Shown: positions 56,768-64,000 of the stretch, piece by piece
Layout: each line of letters starts with the position of its first letter
How positions within the stretch are numbered: the stretch's first letter is position 1
Assembly (NCBI RefSeq): GCF_016862575.1
Contig: NZ_BONF01000031.1
Span: 98,205-162,204 of the forward strand
Direction of reading: 5' to 3'
From: Catellatospora bangladeshensis
GTDB taxonomy: Bacteria; Actinomycetota; Actinomycetes; Mycobacteriales; Micromonosporaceae
DNA: 64,000 bases
The notes under the pieces: model-generated
Seen by the model: the letters and a program-made list of their open reading frames with translations, nothing else
What the model was told of the DNA's origin: nothing
The model's database searches: none
Program-made: the position numbers and the translations under genes

Positions 56768-58111
56768 GTGAGTATCAGTCGCACTGGCGTGATCAAGGCG
56801 CTGCAATCCGGCAAGGCGAAAGACCTTCTTGGGCAGGCTGAGAATCCCTGGCTGGACTTCAAGGCCACACCCTACCCGGCTAACGATAAGGGAAAGTTCG
56901 ACATCTCTAAGGATGTCGCCGCGTTCGCAAACGCACAGGGCGGGATGATCGTGTGCGGAATCAAGACGAAACGTGATGACAACGAGGCAAGGGATATCGC
57001 GGACAGCCTTCATCCTTTCCCGCAAGCCAACGTCAAGATCGAATCGTACAAAGATGTCTTGAACGACTACCTGTGGCCGCGGGTCGCCGTTGAGTACCAC
57101 TGGTTCCCCGATCCCGACAGCGAGGAGTCGGGGCATTACCTAGTGATCGAGGTGGAACCAGTACCAGAGCGGGACCGCTACGTGATCGTTCGCCGGTCCC
57201 TCAACGACAAGGGCCAGCTCGCGGATGGCTTCGTGATCCCCGAGCGCCGGGGTGATGGGTCTGTTTCGGTGCTCCCGGATGCGGCCTACCGGTTGATCAA
57301 TGAAGGCTACCGCCGGGTGCACGGGGCAGAGAGGTACTTCACCGAAGCCGAGTTGGCCGGGATACGTTTCGAGGCCATCGGGCGGCCTGAACTGGCTGCG
57401 GACCCTTTTACGAGGGAACTGGCCACCGAAGGCATCGACCACATGGAGCAGCGGCAGGAGTGGCAGAACACCCCGGTGCTGTACTGGCAGAGTCTGCCGG
57501 CCGGGCGGGTCGATCTGCTCAGTGGCATGTTCGGGTCGGCGAACCTCGAAGGGAAACTGCGTGACCAGGATGTTCTTCGCTTTAACGGGTTCAACTTCGC
57601 GGATCGGCTCGGACAGCTGACGGCGTACGCCGGGGGACTTTACCTGGATAAGACACGCTGCGCGCTGTGGATCCGTCCAGACGGCTCCGTGACCGCAGGC
57701 GCGGTAGCGACGCCGGAACTGCTTTGCTGGGCGATGGAGCAGCGAGGGACACCGAACCGCATCAACTCGTTGGTTCTTACCGAGATGACCTTGGAGTATT
57801 TCCGAATCGCCGATGATCTAGTGGCCCCACTGAACAAAGGATCGTTTGAACATAGGATCCTTGCCCGCCGTTTCGGGGGAGATCAACCGCGTCTGCTCGG
57901 GGCAGGTGCGGAGTTCAACCTATTTATTTCACGCGGTCGCCCGGCCAGCACGGATGAGCCGTGGGATAAGTCTTGGTCTGCTGACGGCGACCCAGAGCGT
58001 GACGCATATGAAGCTCTGAGGCTGATCTATGGGCTGTTCGGCCTGGACGTCAGCACCAACAATGAGGTTGAGGACCGGCGTGTTCCGATGAAGGCATTCC
58101 GTAGGAGTTAG
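56768..58111 (+). CDS. AlbA_2/Schlafen-type domain protein
   Basis: 447 residues. The N-terminal ~150 residues carry the AlbA_2 pattern: NPWLDFKATPYP, KDVAAFANAQGGMIVCGI and YLVIEVEPVPERD. This domain is seen in putative regulators and in anti-phage and Schlafen-like nucleases. The remainder (about 190-447) has no recognised motif. GTG at 56768; no neighbour clearly in operon. It ends by overlapping the leftward membrane gene stop by 4 nt. A defence or replication-control role is only a possibility. Confidence 0.7.
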   Translation: MSISRTGVIKALQSGKAKDLLGQAENPWLDFKATPYPANDKGKFDISKDVAAFANAQGGMIVCGIKTKRDDNEARDIADSLHPFPQANVKIESYKDVLNDYLWPRVAVEYHWFPDPDSEESGHYLVIEVEPVPERDRYVIVRRSLNDKGQLADGFVIPERRGDGSVSVLPDAAYRLINEGYRRVHGAERYFTEAELAGIRFEAIGRPELAADPFTRELATEGIDHMEQRQEWQNTPVLYWQSLPAGRVDLLSGMFGSANLEGKLRDQDVLRFNGFNFADRLGQLTAYAGGLYLDKTRCALWIRPDGSVTAGAVATPELLCWAMEQRGTPNRINSLVLTEMTLEYFRIADDLVAPLNKGSFEHRILARRFGGDQPRLLGAGAEFNLFISRGRPASTDEPWDKSWSADGDPERDAYEALRLIYGLFGLDVSTNNEVEDRRVPMKAFRRS

Positions 58112-58803
58112 TGGACATCTGTTTGCCTGCTCGTGGTCACCTTCGGTGTCGGACGGACAAGCCGACTCAGTAGGTGAGAAATGAGGATCTCGGAAATTGA
58201 AGGCCCACGAGGCTTTTTCCGGGGCTCACCGGTTCCTCGGCGACGCCAAATCACGTTCGCGTGATCAGCAAACTCGATCTCCACGTCTACTAGCTGGATC
58301 AACGGCGCAAATCCGATCCATTTGAACTCGGGATTTACTCGAACATTCAGCTCAAAAGTTGGAAAACCGCTAGGTGTCGCCATGATCTCATCGCCGGGCT
58401 GAAGGAGTTTATAGAACATCCACTCATAAGTTTTCTCACCCTGGCCTATCGGCTTGAAGATGGCGCGTGCCCACAGGATCGGGTCCAGGCTGCGGTTGGT
58501 GATCGTGCACCGCACGGCGTCGATCACGCTCGTCCCATCTGGGCGATGGCTGACGTGGATCTCTGCCACACCGAAGATGGATCGGGCCTGCCTGATCTCG
58601 GCTTCGTACTTGTCTTCGCGGCGATGTCGAATCCCCTGGGCGATCAGCCACAACGTGCCGATGGCGGCGAAGGCCGCGAAGATCGCGCCGCCGAGCGTTG
58701 ACCAAGCTTCGAGCTTGTCCGTCCAACTGGGGTCACCCTCTTCGGCGACAGCCTGGACTAGATGCCGAACAGTCACCAGGCGCTGGCCGGAGTGAGGCAA
58801 CAT
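58108..58803 (-). CDS. Membrane protein of unknown function
   Basis: About 231 residues. One strong helix (GGAIFAAFAAIGTLWLIAQG, about residues 35-55) is followed by a basic stretch and a beta-rich soluble domain (EIHVSHRPDGTSVIDAVRC, ELNVRVNPEFKWIGF). C-terminus is basic. The start is uncertain: ATG 58803 is chosen, but frames open to 58911 exist and none has a good ribosome site. Convergent with the AlbA_2 gene and divergent from the pentapeptide gene. Confidence 0.5.
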   Translation of the reverse strand: MLPHSGQRLVTVRHLVQAVAEEGDPSWTDKLEAWSTLGGAIFAAFAAIGTLWLIAQGIRHRREDKYEAEIRQARSIFGVAEIHVSHRPDGTSVIDAVRCTITNRSLDPILWARAIFKPIGQGEKTYEWMFYKLLQPGDEIMATPSGFPTFELNVRVNPEFKWIGFAPLIQLVDVEIEFADHANVIWRRRGTGEPRKKPRGPSISEILISHLLSRLVRPTPKVTTSRQTDVH

Positions 58804-58949
58804 AGTGGGGGCGTGCACGGTCAGCCAGCGTAGGGGAGTTCGGCAAGCTATCGCTATCGCCCATCGTGGAGGGGGCATCGCTCCTTCCGGTCGGATATTC
58901 GCGACGGTCATGCGGTGCGCCTGTTGCGGGCGGGCTGTGCAATGGACGG

Positions 58950-60074
58950 ATGCCTAAGTTCACGGCCCAGTGGCGACGGATCGTCAAAGCGGGTCCGAAG
59001 CCACCTGTCCGCCAGGCGCAGAGCGTGAAGAACCCCGATCGATTGCAGAAGGTTGTGGCGTACGCGGCCATCGGCCTGGCCGTCGCTACGGCGCTGCCGG
59101 CACTGGCGTCGGGGTACCAGACCTGGGTTACCAACCAGGCGACAAAGGAACAGTTAAAGATCCTCCAGGATCAGCAGCTCTTGGCCGAACGCGGACTTGT
59201 CACGGGTAGGTTCACCGCAGCTACCGAACAGCTTGCGAGTAATCGGCCTGCGGAGCGTATCGGAGGCATTTATGCCCTCCGTGAGATAGCACGCGACGAT
59301 GATGGCTATCGCAGCCCGATCATCAAGCTCCTCTCCGCTTATGTCAGGGACACGTCCGTTCGGGAGCGCTCTAGTGACCCGAAGGCTGTAGCAGGGGCCG
59401 ATCTCCAAGCGGCGTTCAGTGTCCTGGCGGTTCTGCGTGGCAAGCCCTATGACCCGATCGTCGATCTAACTGGGTCATACCTGCCGGGTTTGTCGCTCAA
59501 CGCACGGATTCAGATGTCAACTAACGACCTCGCCGCGAATCTGCTCCTGAGGGAACGGCCACCCCTGGCCAACATCAAGGACATGGTTCTCGTCGGTGCG
59601 GACCTTCGTGGGGCTGCGATCTTCGATACGTTCATGAAGTCCGCGATTTTCGCCAGGGCCGACCTTACGAACTCCCGGATCGGAAACGTTGATGGCACGG
59701 ACGCATCATTCAACGACGCAGTGATGCCGGGTTCGATCATCTTGAAGGCTGACCTGCCTGGGGCGAACCTGGAAGGCGCTGTTCTAGATGGGGCTGTCAT
59801 CGGGTTCAGTTCGATGATCGAGGCGAAGTTCGGCACTGCTTCGCTCGAAGGTGCAGTGCTCTACGAAGTGGATCTTCGAGGCGCGGACCTTGCCTTCACA
59901 GAACTGAAGCGGGCGACCTTGCGTCATGTGCGCTGGAACCAGACCACTCGATGGCCCGCCGACATGATCAAGCTCGTCATGGCGAACTCTAGGTCACAAC
60001 CTGACGGGGATTTTCTCCTTTGGCCGGTGGATATTGATACCGGCGATCCGCAGCTCCCGCTGCCCACTCACTGA
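58950..60074 (+). CDS. Membrane-anchored pentapeptide-repeat protein
   Basis: 374 residues. A helix at about 38-58 (VVAYAAIGLAVATALPALASG), a helical stretch with GRFTAATEQLASNRPAERIGG, GIYALREIARDDDGY and LLSAYVRD typical of actinobacterial membrane pentapeptide proteins, then about 18 pentapeptide units (A(D/N)Lxx) from ~190 to 330 such as LVGADLRGAAIF and LEGAVLYEVDLRGADL. Role unknown. ATG at 58950 lacks a strong ribosome site. Confidence 0.75.
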   Translation: MPKFTAQWRRIVKAGPKPPVRQAQSVKNPDRLQKVVAYAAIGLAVATALPALASGYQTWVTNQATKEQLKILQDQQLLAERGLVTGRFTAATEQLASNRPAERIGGIYALREIARDDDGYRSPIIKLLSAYVRDTSVRERSSDPKAVAGADLQAAFSVLAVLRGKPYDPIVDLTGSYLPGLSLNARIQMSTNDLAANLLLRERPPLANIKDMVLVGADLRGAAIFDTFMKSAIFARADLTNSRIGNVDGTDASFNDAVMPGSIILKADLPGANLEGAVLDGAVIGFSSMIEAKFGTASLEGAVLYEVDLRGADLAFTELKRATLRHVRWNQTTRWPADMIKLVMANSRSQPDGDFLLWPVDIDTGDPQLPLPTH

Positions 60075-60132
60075 GCCGCCGTACATCATAAGTGTCATTA
60101 TGTTGTGTCAGTTCGCACGGGCGTTCTAGAAG

Positions 60133-60176
60133 GCAGCACCCCCGTCGCCCGAGAGTTCGAGACGAGGGGGTGCTGC
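60133..60176. terminator. Bidirectional terminator
   Basis: GCAGCACCCCC (60133-60143) pairs perfectly with 60166-60176 around a 22-nt loop, between the pentapeptide gene and the leftward small membrane gene. Confidence 0.75.
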
Positions 60177-60232
60177 GTTAGGCGCGACCGGCATGTTCGG
60201 ATGGAGGACCTTGATCCAGACCACTGAGTCGG

Positions 60233-60466
60233 TTATGGGCCGGTCCGGCTGAACAGGTCCCCGAACGCGAACAAGATCGTCGAGATGCATCCACCGCTGG
60301 CGGTGATCACGATCGCCAGAGCCTTGACGAGCGGTGCCCACTCCTGCGGCTTGCCGGGCAAGAACAGTGGGCTGTCGTTGCTGGCGGGCGTGTTCGTGTT
60401 TTCCGAGGTCACGCCCGGTTCGTGGATAGCTGGATTCGGCGGGCTGGGCTGCCCAGGTAGGCTCAC
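60233..60466 (-). CDS. Small membrane protein
   Basis: 77 residues with one helix near the C-terminus (LVKALAIVITASGGCISTILF). The N-terminal half is Pro/Asn/Ser-rich. GTG at 60466 with AAAGGAG seven bases upstream. Position beside phage-type genes suggests a holin-like or unknown role, but one helix alone does not show that. Confidence 0.6.
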   Translation of the reverse strand: MSLPGQPSPPNPAIHEPGVTSENTNTPASNDSPLFLPGKPQEWAPLVKALAIVITASGGCISTILFAFGDLFSRTGP

Positions 60467-60484
60467 GTAAAGGCTCCTTTACGT
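60465..60484 (-). promoter_or_regulatory. Palindrome covering the ribosome site of the small membrane gene
   Basis: ACGTAAAGG-CT-CCTTTACGT, a perfect 9-bp inverted repeat with a 2-nt centre. On the minus strand it includes AAAGGAG and the first bases of the start codon, so it may be an operator or hide the ribosome site in RNA. Confidence 0.55.
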
Positions 60485-60514
60485 CGGCTGGCTGGCCGGT
60501 TGATGGGGCTTGAC

Positions 60515-60544
60515 GATCGGCACCCGTTGGCGCGGGTGCCGATC
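60515..60544. terminator. Perfect hairpin, likely terminator
   Basis: GATCGGCACCCG (60515-60526) with 60533-60544, 12 bp, loop TTGGCG, followed by ACTCTTTG on the plus strand. Confidence 0.65.
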
Positions 60545-61029
60545 ACTCTTTGTGCGCCGAAGCGCAGGCATCGAGTGACCTTGCTGCCGATCATCAAGTG
60601 GTGGTGTTCGCCGGAACGTTCTAGCCCCTTCTGCTGACTTGATCGCAGGTTACAAGTCATACGTCGGGTCTCGGTACCGGTGTCCGCCTCAGATCGTAGT
60701 GGAACGGCGTCAATGATCCGCTGGGACGGTTTCGCCGCCAACGTCCGTATTACACCGCGAAAGTGAGATGTGAATCTTATTCAACGGACGTTAGTGGATC
60801 GGGCGTTACATGCCATTTGAGGTGATTGCAGCATTTGGGCAGCACAATAATTCGAACAGTCATTCGATAAGAGGAAACTTCGCGCGAAGATGTCGTGAAG
60901 CACGCCCACGAACTGCCGTGGATGCGGCTCGCAGGGGGAGTGGACGGGTTCCAGGACTTCAATCCGAGAGCCCTACCCGACGACTCCGTCACGGCGGCCC
61001 GCTGATCGGGCCGTTCGCGCTTGATGAAG

Positions 61030-61062
61030 TAAGCCTATGGGCGCGCGGCACCCATAGGCTTA
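61030..61062. terminator. Terminator of the tail-like gene
   Basis: TAAGCCTATGGG (61030-61041) pairs perfectly with 61051-61062, 9-nt loop, just downstream of the leftward gene that ends at 61073. Confidence 0.75.
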
Positions 61063-61072
61063 ACGAGCCACC

Positions 61073-61912
61073 TCAGCCGACGCGGCGCACGATCATGTAG
61101 TCCAGGTCCACGCTCGATCCCAGACCGGCTGATCCAGGCGACATCGAGAACAGGGCATTGATCCTGATCCGCACACTGGCCGCATTCGCGGGTGCCTGGA
61201 CGGCCAGGGCGTCGGCTGTCTTCATCCGCAGGAACGCGGGGGCGATCACCTGTGAGATGAACGGGGCGGTGATCACGTTGGTTTCGCTGAGCAGTGCGCC
61301 GCCCGTGTCCAGCCACTGGACATAGAACTCGATCTTGGCGCTCGCATTGTTGGCGATGATCCCACCTGCGATCCAGCAGGCGAACGTCCACGCCTCACCT
61401 TCCGCGGTCGGCGTGGAGCTGCTGAACACGTCCGAGATCGAGACGCCCGACGAGCCGTTGTTCGTGTAGAGCAGGCTGCCGACGTAGCTGCCGCTGATCG
61501 CCTCCTGATACGCCGAGCCGGTCAGCGAAGTCGTCACCTTCGTGAACGTGATCGGACCAGTAGCCGCCGACACGGGGACGATGGACCAGCCGGACGGGGT
61601 ACTGCCGGCAGTGCCTTCCTCGAAGGTCGGATTCGGCAGTGCCGAGTTGATCGGGCCGGACATCGTGCCCAGCACGAACCACTGAGAGTCCTGGCGTTGG
61701 ACCACCACCCGGTCACCCAGGACAGGCTGATACAGCGGGAACAGGTACGACGCCCGGACCAGTGCGGGTGAACCGCTGATCCGGACCGTGATGTCGTCAG
61801 CCTCCACGATGTTGGCCACCGTGCCGACCCGCATCACCATCGACGATTCGGGGACGCTCTGGACGGCCATCGGCAGGTCTAGGCCCAGGTCATCCGCAGT
61901 CGGGTAAGTCAT
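61073..61912 (-). CDS. Phage-tail-like protein (candidate)
   Basis: 279 residues. The N-terminal ~90 residues (VGTVANIVEADDITVRISGS, QPVLGDRVVVQRQD, FVLGTMSG) look like a small OB-type fold used at phage baseplates. PNPTFEEGTAGSTPSGW then a beta-sandwich (about 105-279) resembles carbohydrate-binding modules of tail proteins. No enzymatic motif. ATG at 61912 has CGGAG five bases upstream; longer frames to 62044 start without one. Confidence 0.55.
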   Translation of the reverse strand: MTYPTADDLGLDLPMAVQSVPESSMVMRVGTVANIVEADDITVRISGSPALVRASYLFPLYQPVLGDRVVVQRQDSQWFVLGTMSGPINSALPNPTFEEGTAGSTPSGWSIVPVSAATGPITFTKVTTSLTGSAYQEAISGSYVGSLLYTNNGSSGVSISDVFSSSTPTAEGEAWTFACWIAGGIIANNASAKIEFYVQWLDTGGALLSETNVITAPFISQVIAPAFLRMKTADALAVQAPANAASVRIRINALFSMSPGSAGLGSSVDLDYMIVRRVG

Positions 61913-62126
61913 CACCACTCCGAAGGTTGTGAGGAGCGCCAGTAGGGCGCAGGTAAAGAGTTTTCGGGAAGTTTTGGCTGGTGAGGGTAGGGAAGCCACC
62001 TTCCCGATCTCAGGCCAAAATTTCGGACAAAAAAGGAAAGACATCGAGAGATATCTATCTAATTCGGATCTGTCTGCGTGCCGCTGAGATGGTCCGTCGA
62101 ATGGGTCTCATCGAGCAGTTTGTATT

Positions 62127-62615
62127 TCACCTGCATCTGCGGCACAGCCCGTAAGTCACGGTGATGGTGGGCATCGACACGGTGAACTGCACTTCCGGCA
62201 GGTCCAGCATCTGGCCGGGGATCATCGCGGCCTGCGGATACAGGGGCCTGCTGTACTTCCCGCAGCCGTCACAGCGGAAGTCCTGATCAGTGCCCTTGAT
62301 CCTGGCCAGGACCGTACGCACGCACGCGGCGCAGCGGATCAGTCCGGGCGCGTACGGCATCCAGGTAGCAGGTGCCGGGTGCGCCCACGACAGATCTCGG
62401 CACAGCGTCGTCCGGCCCTCCATCAGGCGCAGCGCCAGCGATTCGACCAGCGGTAGAGCCTTAGTCGGAAGCGGGCCGGTCGTGGTGCGGGCATTCACCG
62501 CGTCGGCCACGGCCAGCAGTGCCGCGACCGTGTTTCGGTTGGCCGCGTCCACCTGGTCCAGCAGGGCGGTACGGGCAGTGTCGGACATCCTGGTTTCCTT
62601 AGTTGATGTAGTCAT
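62127..62615 (-). CDS. Zinc-ribbon protein of unknown function
   Basis: About 162 residues. A helical N-terminal half, then RCAACVRT, FRCDGCGKYSR and LCRRCR, three Cys pairs that could bind zinc. ATG at 62615 (GGGGAG upstream) or 62588 (AAGGA upstream) are both credible. Immediately downstream of the RepA-like gene. Confidence 0.55.
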   Translation of the reverse strand: MTTSTKETRMSDTARTALLDQVDAANRNTVAALLAVADAVNARTTTGPLPTKALPLVESLALRLMEGRTTLCRDLSWAHPAPATWMPYAPGLIRCAACVRTVLARIKGTDQDFRCDGCGKYSRPLYPQAAMIPGQMLDLPEVQFTVSMPTITVTYGLCRRCR

Positions 62616-62681
62616 CGTCTGGATCTCCCCGGTGTTCTTTGGGTGGGCCAGGGGCAGCGTGGCCACCCCTGGCCGTGCGGA

Positions 62682-63359
62682 CTACTTGGCGGGCGTCAGG
62701 ATCTGCGAGGTGATCGACAGGCCGCGGGCGTCCTTGCCGATGGCGACATCGGTCATCTTGAAGCGGAACGGGGCAGCGCCGATCCGGTCCATGGGGCGCA
62801 TCGACACCACATCCCCGCTGGTGGACATGGCCAGTTCGGGACCGGTGAAGTCGCGCAGGCCATCAGCGGCCAGCAGGACCGTTGCGCCCGTGGTCTGGGC
62901 CAGCGCGTCCAGGCCGTTCAGGGTCTTGGCCATCGGGTCGGACTTGTTCACGCCGTTGCGCTTGTCCCACTCCCACTCCCAGGCCCACATCGGGCCGTCC
63001 AGGATGATCAGGTCCAGTTCCAGCTTCCGGCACGACTGGACGAACATGTCCCAGTAGGGCGACTCGACCTTCACGTACTGCGCGGAGATCAGCAGGTCGT
63101 CGATCGCACCGACGCCGTAGTGCTGCTTCCACGCCCGCAGGCGCTGCTGAATCGTTCCCAGCTCTACGCCAGTCACGTGCAGCACTCGGCAGCCGTCCAC
63201 CGGCTGGCCGTGCCAGTTGCGGCCAGATGCGACATGGCAGGCCACGTCCAGGGTCAGCAGGGACTTGGCTTCGCCGATCGGTCCGGACATCCAGGTGAGC
63301 CCTTCCGGGCGCAGCACGTCCTGAATCAGCCAGGTGTCGGTGAGGGGGGTCGTGGTCAT
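62682..63359 (-). CDS. RepA-like AAA-type ATPase
   Basis: 225 residues. The fold pattern fits AAA_25/RepA ATPases: LTWMSGPIGEAKSLLTLDVA (P-loop), GCRVLHVTGVELG, and DLIILDGPMW (Walker B). The P-loop reads GEAKS where GxGKS is usual, so nucleotide binding may be altered. ATG at 63359 has GGAG seven bases upstream; the longer frame runs into repeat DNA. It lies just downstream of the TGGTCC cluster, a possible origin. Confidence 0.7.
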   Translation of the reverse strand: MTTTPLTDTWLIQDVLRPEGLTWMSGPIGEAKSLLTLDVACHVASGRNWHGQPVDGCRVLHVTGVELGTIQQRLRAWKQHYGVGAIDDLLISAQYVKVESPYWDMFVQSCRKLELDLIILDGPMWAWEWEWDKRNGVNKSDPMAKTLNGLDALAQTTGATVLLAADGLRDFTGPELAMSTSGDVVSMRPMDRIGAAPFRFKMTDVAIGKDARGLSITSQILTPAK

Positions 63360-63404
63360 TTTCGTTCTCCAGATCTCTAGTGGTGATCTTGTAATGCCGG
63401 CCGG

Positions 63405-63621
63405 ACCGTTGGTCCTGGGTGGTCCTGGCGCTGAAAAGTGGTCCTGATCTTGAAGTGGTCCGGGTGCCTGTTCTCCGTGATGGGCTAGGACCACTGGTCC
63501 GGATGAATCCGCAGGTCAGGCCCTAGTGGTCCTGGTCCTGAAGTGGTCCTGAGTGGTCCTGTAGGACCACCCCAAGTGGTCCGGTCCTCTCCTCCCCCCT
63601 TTAGGGGGAGGACCAGGACCA
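63405..63621. repeat. Cluster of TGGTCC/GGACCA repeats, possible iterons
   Basis: TGGTCC or its complement occurs about 13 times within ~217 bp, most within AGTGGTCCTG (for example at 63439, 63527, 63544, 63554, 63577). Some are paired head to head, as TGGTCCTGTAGGACCA (63554-63569) and GGACCACTGGTCC (63488-63500). It lies in the gap upstream of the RepA-like gene. Confidence 0.7.
63590..63612. terminator. Hairpin inside the repeat region
   Basis: TCCTCCCCC (63590-63598) with GGGGGAGGA (63604-63612) and loop CTTTA. Likely the transcript end of the leftward gene whose stop is at 63651. Confidence 0.6.
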
Positions 63622-63650
63622 TGGGGCGTCCTGGCGACCCAGGCGAGCAC

Positions 63651-64000
63651 CTAGTCATGTTTGGCTTCTTCAAGGGCGCGCCATTGCGCAAGGGCGCTCA
63701 CAGCGCGATCCGAACCCCAACCCAAACGCTTCTGAACGTCCCGCTTCGAGGTGGGCGGCGGGTTCAGCGCGTACAGCTCTGCGATGTCGGCATCGCGCGC
63801 ACCATCCGAACCGCTGCTGATCTTCGGCTTGGTGACGTGCCACGTGATCGACCCGTCCAGTTCGGCAGTCATCACGAACCGGCCCGCAGGCTGGCTCTTG
63901 CCGCTGACTGGCGAGTGCGCTCGAACACCGCCCGGACGGTCTTTCTCGATCGTCATGTTCGCCGCACCACCACGTCCCGGCGCGAACTGTTCGGCCACCG
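63651..64000 (-). CDS. C-terminal part of an element protein, open to the right edge
   Basis: The frame is open to the window edge; about 115 residues are visible. The end (IAELYALNPPPTSKRD then VQKRLGWGSDRAVSALAQW) resembles a winged helix often found at the C-terminus of plasmid or phage replication proteins. A GTG at 63998 and an ATG at 63956 exist but lack ribosome sites, so the start is probably outside. It reads toward the repeat cluster and RepA-like gene. Confidence 0.5.
   Translation of the reverse strand, partial: VAEQFAPGRGGAANMTIEKDRPGGVRAHSPVSGKSQPAGRFVMTAELDGSITWHVTKPKISSGSDGARDADIAELYALNPPPTSKRDVQKRLGWGSDRAVSALAQWRALEEAKHD

Larger units (their letters stand above)
60467..61072. 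other. 606-bp region without a supported gene
   Basis: Holds the palindrome at 60465, hairpins at 60515 and 61030, and AACGTCCG/CGGACGTT arms at 60740 and 60785. Short frames here lack ribosome sites and have Arg-rich composition, so none is called. AT-rich parts near 60770 could contain promoters. Confidence 0.5.
53433..64000. mobile_element. Integrated element (prophage or integrative plasmid), left part
   Basis: Starts at the comM junction and runs off the right edge. Contents: serine integrase, DUF2637/HTH protein, GntR regulator, AlbA/Schlafen protein, membrane and pentapeptide proteins, tail-like protein, zinc-ribbon protein, RepA-like ATPase with repeats upstream. Lower GC in places, mixed strands and no family A repeats all contrast with the flank. 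Phage, AICE or phage-plasmid cannot be told from this part. Confidence 0.85.

Noticed and set aside
60126..60341. 71-codon minus-strand frame overlapping the small membrane gene and its terminator
   Set aside because: It is in another frame of a better-supported gene with a proper ribosome site and contains the terminator stem.
60463..60741. 92-codon minus-strand frame next to the small membrane gene
   Set aside because: No ribosome site, Arg/Ser-rich composition, and it runs through the perfect hairpin at 60515-60544.
60810..61100. 96-codon plus-strand frame in the element
   Set aside because: No ribosome site and it reads through the terminator of the opposite gene at 61030-61062; composition Arg-rich.
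63485..63691. 68-codon minus-strand frame over the TGGTCC repeats
   Set aside because: Pro/Gly/Leu low-complexity product created by the DNA repeats; overlaps the gene ending at 63651.

Overview
The window reads as the chromosome of a high-GC Gram-positive actinomycete. Evidence: GTG starts are very common, almost every core gene is strongly GC-biased, and the gene order is an actinobacterial housekeeping one (yceD-rpmF-rnc-mutM, smc, ftsY, amt-glnK-glnD, ffh, rpsP-khpA-rimM-trmD, rplS, lepB, rnhB, DUF2469, dprA). Zinc-type L28 and L32, a DivIVA-like coiled-coil protein and an LPXTG surface protein fit the same group. A Micromonosporaceae-like host is my inference, not something the sequence proves. 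No tRNA, rRNA or CRISPR array was seen.

Layout. 1-9.7 kb: end of thiL, an acetyltransferase, rpmB, a FakA/YloV-like kinase, recG, a sortase-anchored surface protein, rsmD, coaD, a DivIVA-like gene and yceD. 9.8-20.3 kb: rpmF, rnc, a PIG-V-like membrane glycosyltransferase and mutM. Then come leftward genes for two galactosaminidase-like TIM-barrel proteins and a CAP-domain protein, followed by smc and a HAD hydrolase. 20.5-28.4 kb: a four-gene ABC export cassette (ATPase, two ~1000-residue FtsX-type permeases, ATPase). 28.4-40.8 kb: a PhoD-like phosphatase, ftsY, a phosphotransferase, the nitrogen unit amt-glnK-glnD behind two GlnR-type boxes, ffh, a PH-domain membrane protein and an amidohydrolase. 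40.9-53.3 kb: proS, a heptad-repeat coiled-coil protein, DUF402, the rpsP-trmD cluster, rplS, two signal peptidases, a Nudix gene, rnhB, DUF2469, an M23 protein, a class V aminotransferase and dprA.

At about 53.43 kb the chromosome is interrupted. Only the last ~36 codons of comM/yifB remain in front of dprA, and a large serine integrase begins at the break. From there to the right edge (over 10.5 kb) the sequence is an integrated element whose other end lies outside the window. It carries a DUF2637 membrane/HTH protein, a short GntR regulator, an AlbA/Schlafen-type protein, two divergent membrane proteins (one with pentapeptide repeats), a tail-like protein, a zinc-ribbon protein and a RepA-like ATPase. 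Upstream of the ATPase gene is a dense cluster of TGGTCC/GGACCA repeats. Parts of the element are visibly AT-richer than the host.

The most unusual signal is outside the genes. Eight intergenic copies of a repeat exactly 65 bp long, with 17-nt inverted arms (consensus GATCGCGGTTTCGTGTC and GACACGAAACGGCGATC) around a smaller inner hairpin, sit between core genes, twice as tandem groups. A second palindromic family has two copies. All copies lie in host sequence and none in the element. Most of the long palindromes here share GATC ends and a 60-75 bp length although their arms differ.
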